A stretch of DNA of 6,687 nucleotides from Alphaproteobacteria bacterium (GTDB lineage Bacteria; Pseudomonadota; Alphaproteobacteria; Rs-D84). Below the pieces are notes generated by a model. It saw nothing but the letters and a program-made list of their open reading frames with translations. It ran no database searches and was not told where the DNA came from. The DNA lies in assembly GCA_017642565.1 (NCBI GenBank), contig JAGCOU010000038.1:1-6687 (forward strand), written 5' to 3'. Positions 5,601 through 6,687 of the stretch are shown here, in pieces. Made by a program: the position numbers and the translations under genes. How positions within the stretch are numbered: position 1 is the stretch's first letter; each line of letters starts with the position of its first letter.

Positions 5601-6687
5601 TTGTTTTTGGCAAACCAACCTGATGCATACGAAGTGTTGGTCCAGGTGTAATAACACTACGACCTGAATAATCTACACGTTTACCCAACATGTTCATACG
5701 GAAACGTCCCTGTTTACCACGCAAAGAATCAGATAATGATTTCAATGGACGGCGGTTCTGTGAAACCATTGGACGCGCTTTGTGTCCGTTATCAAACAAT
5801 GAATCAACTGCTTCTTGCAACATGCGTTTTTCGTTACGAACGATAATTTCAGGAGCATGCATTTCAATAAATCTTTTCAAACGATTGTTACGAATAATTA
5901 CACGACGATACAAATCGTTCAAATCAGAAGAAGCAACATGACCTGCATCCAAATTAACAAGTGGACGCATATCTGGTGGAATTACAGGAATAATATCCGG
6001 CAACATCCATGCTGGTTCTGTCTTAGAATCTAAGAATGATTCGACCAATTTTAATTGTTTGATGATAGATTTGCGTTTTGCTTCGGATTTTACTTCTGCT
6101 AATTCTGCACGCAAACGTGTTCTTTCGTCACCCATATCAAGGTTTGCGATTATAGAACGAATACCTTCTGCGCCGATGCCAACATGGAAGGAATCTTCAC
6201 CAAAATCTTCAATCGCTTTTTGATAATCTTCTTCGCTGATAACATCGTATTGTTTCAAACTAGTAAGTCCTGGTTCTATAACAATATACGCATCATAAGA
6301 AATAACTTGTTCCAATTTCTTTTGTGGCAAATTATTTAATAATGTAGCGATTTTACCTTCGCGTAAAAACCATGTATGCGCTACAGGAATCGCCAATTTA
6401 ATGTGCCCCATACGTTCACGACGCACAGATGAAGAACCAACTTCTACACCACAACGTTCACAAACAACACCACGGAATTTGATACGTTTATATTTTCCGC
6501 AAGCACATTCATAATCTTTGACCGGCCCAAAAATTTGTTGACAGAACAAACCTTCTGGTTCTGGTTTCAAGGAATGATAGTTAATTGTTTCTGGCTTTTT
6601 CACTTCACCATGCGACCAAGACAGAATTTCTTCTGGAGACGCAATAGAAATACGCAAAGCATCAAATTGTTCCTTGGTTTCTATTTG
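2605..6687 (-). CDS. rpoC: DNA-directed RNA polymerase subunit beta' (start just outside window)
   Basis: The catalytic beta' subunit of RNA polymerase. 1360 residues are visible; the frame runs through the right edge. A TTG at 6657 is an internal Leu: the upstream codons read ...F-D-A-L-R-I-S-I-A-S-P, the normal RpoC N-terminus. Alignment of motifs puts the first visible residue at about E. coli residue 10, so roughly nine codons are missing. Visible landmarks: first zinc site C-x-C...C-x-x-C (fragment residues 61, 63, 76, 79; E. coli C70/72/85/88); active-site N-A-D-F-D-G-D at 5323-5343 (449-455) binding the catalytic magnesium; bridge helix G-A-R-K-G-M-S-D-T-A-L-K-T-A...Y-L-T-R-R; second zinc site C-G-T-H (Cys at 4333-4335) with C...C-A-K-C near 4085-4120; trigger loop Q-S-I-G-E-P-G-T-Q-L-T-L-R-T-F-H-I-G-G near 3960-4020. 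An insertion of about 185 residues (about 3400-3955) corresponds to the proteobacterial SI3. rpoB would be expected beyond the right edge. Next to the active site the usual L-G-I-Q reads L-S-L-I. Confidence 0.99.
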   Translation of the reverse strand, partial: QIETKEQFDALRISIASPEEILSWSHGEVKKPETINYHSLKPEPEGLFCQQIFGPVKDYECACGKYKRIKFRGVVCERCGVEVGSSSVRRERMGHIKLAIPVAHTWFLREGKIATLLNNLPQKKLEQVISYDAYIVIEPGLTSLKQYDVISEEDYQKAIEDFGEDSFHVGIGAEGIRSIIANLDMGDERTRLRAELAEVKSEAKRKSIIKQLKLVESFLDSKTEPAWMLPDIIPVIPPDMRPLVNLDAGHVASSDLNDLYRRVIIRNNRLKRFIEMHAPEIIVRNEKRMLQEAVDSLFDNGHKARPMVSQNRRPLKSLSDSLRGKQGRFRMNMLGKRVDYSGRSVITPGPTLRMHQVGLPKTMALELFKPFVFAKLMAGDYANTLKTARRMVENGEDIVWEILEKVIYQHPVLLNRAPSLHRLSLIAFEPVLIEGKAIRLHPLVCAGFNADFDGDQMSVHVPISLEAQLEARTLMLSTNNVLSPANGEPMTVPSQDMVLGVYYISLINGEHDEKKSPRFVNMDEVKLALENKTITLHTPIYARVNGKKYATTAGRMILGELLPKSDKMPFDLVNKVMPKKEIKKLLATAYENCGDKAMILLADALKDTGFEQAVRSGISIGFDDVVIPEDKQAIIEKTEKAAAEIENQYQNGLLSGGERHNKLIDLWMHTTDELGDKAYASLGNTKGDNWNSIHMMALSGARGSKGQIQQLAGMRGMMQKPDGSIIEVPIISNFKEGLTMSEYFTSTHGARKGMSDTALKTATAGYLTRRLVDLAINTVITEHDCGTHEFITAKPVYQGSTLSVPLGDVVLGRTAAHDVVHPLTKEVIVKAGDLITKAAARQINDSGLPSVDIRSVLTCQSDGLCAKCYGMDLSRNALVHVGEAVGLVAGQSIGEPGTQLTLRTFHIGGVAEGGSESHFIEMPVAGTIKLDNVNTITNSVGRVVVLSRTGKIGVVGKDGKELFSVALPYASMLLVNEGDKVEKGQKVAEWDPYSNTIIAEKDGIVSYNDLIENVSYQEEVDAVTGIVSRKVINWKTNTKKALSPSIRLLDDKGDMISLSGKKMAEYLLPTYSTLNVPNGEKIHAGDILARIPVQTKKTGDITGGLPRVEELLEIRRPANPAILAEKDGTVELEDAKSKIIIRIEPTDGTAPVEYTVAKGTNLLVRSGDTVRKADKLVDGDPVPQDILRILGQKALAQFMVEQVQQVYRLQGVSINDKHIEILIREMTRRVEVSDPGDTSFLGGAVVDRVDFEEENARVAKDGGRVAKASQVLVGLTRASLTSRSFISNASFQQTTKVLVDAAISGSTDRLLGVNENLIVGRLIPIGTGAYVRRVREIAKEEEAAEKLAREGGKQQQLLDI

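Noticed and set aside
6655..6657. TTG as the start codon of rpoC
   Set aside because: The frame continues to the window edge and the upstream residues match the conserved RpoC N-terminus, so this is an internal Leu codon.

Overview
The window is an AT-rich bacterial chromosomal segment. It carries three core genes on the minus strand (rpoC, rpmF, plsX) followed by a short accessory region on the plus strand. RpoC has the proteobacterial architecture, with a large trigger-loop insertion and N-terminal sequence reading F-D-x-L-R-I-S-I-A-S-P. PlsX also looks proteobacterial. The short four-cysteine L32 and the neighbouring cysteine-rich, probably exported protein suggest a divergent, possibly gut-associated alphaproteobacterium (RF32/Rhodospirillales-like metagenomic lineages). 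That placement is inference from sequence character and was not searched.

Right to left: rpoC fills about 60% of the window. It is cut by the right edge about nine codons before its expected start and ends at 2605. A strand-asymmetric hairpin at 2557-2592 follows it. Next comes a spacer with a plausible promoter and a clear ribosome binding site for rpmF (2317-2466, ribosomal protein L32). An intrinsic terminator-like hairpin (2259-2295) separates rpmF from plsX, and its U-tract ends only eight bases before the plsX start codon. plsX (1177-2250) ends with its own terminator-like hairpin (1132-1172). The usual rpmF-plsX-fabH order is not continued, because no fabH follows.

Left part: the 3' end of a cysteine-rich gene enters from the left edge and stops at 506, followed by a textbook intrinsic terminator (526-553). 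Between these converging transcription units lies a compact module of about 520 bp (593-1112). It is one intact DUF559/Vsr-like endonuclease gene flanked by two GC-rich, hairpin-forming, inverted repeat units ending in AATTCCCC...GGGGAATT. The module looks like a minimal nuclease-plus-inverted-repeat element parked between two genes, and it is the best candidate here for an under-described system.

The three core genes serve transcription, translation and phospholipid precursor synthesis. Nothing links the accessory genes to them functionally. Most other open frames in the window are antisense or out-of-frame shadows of rpoC and plsX.
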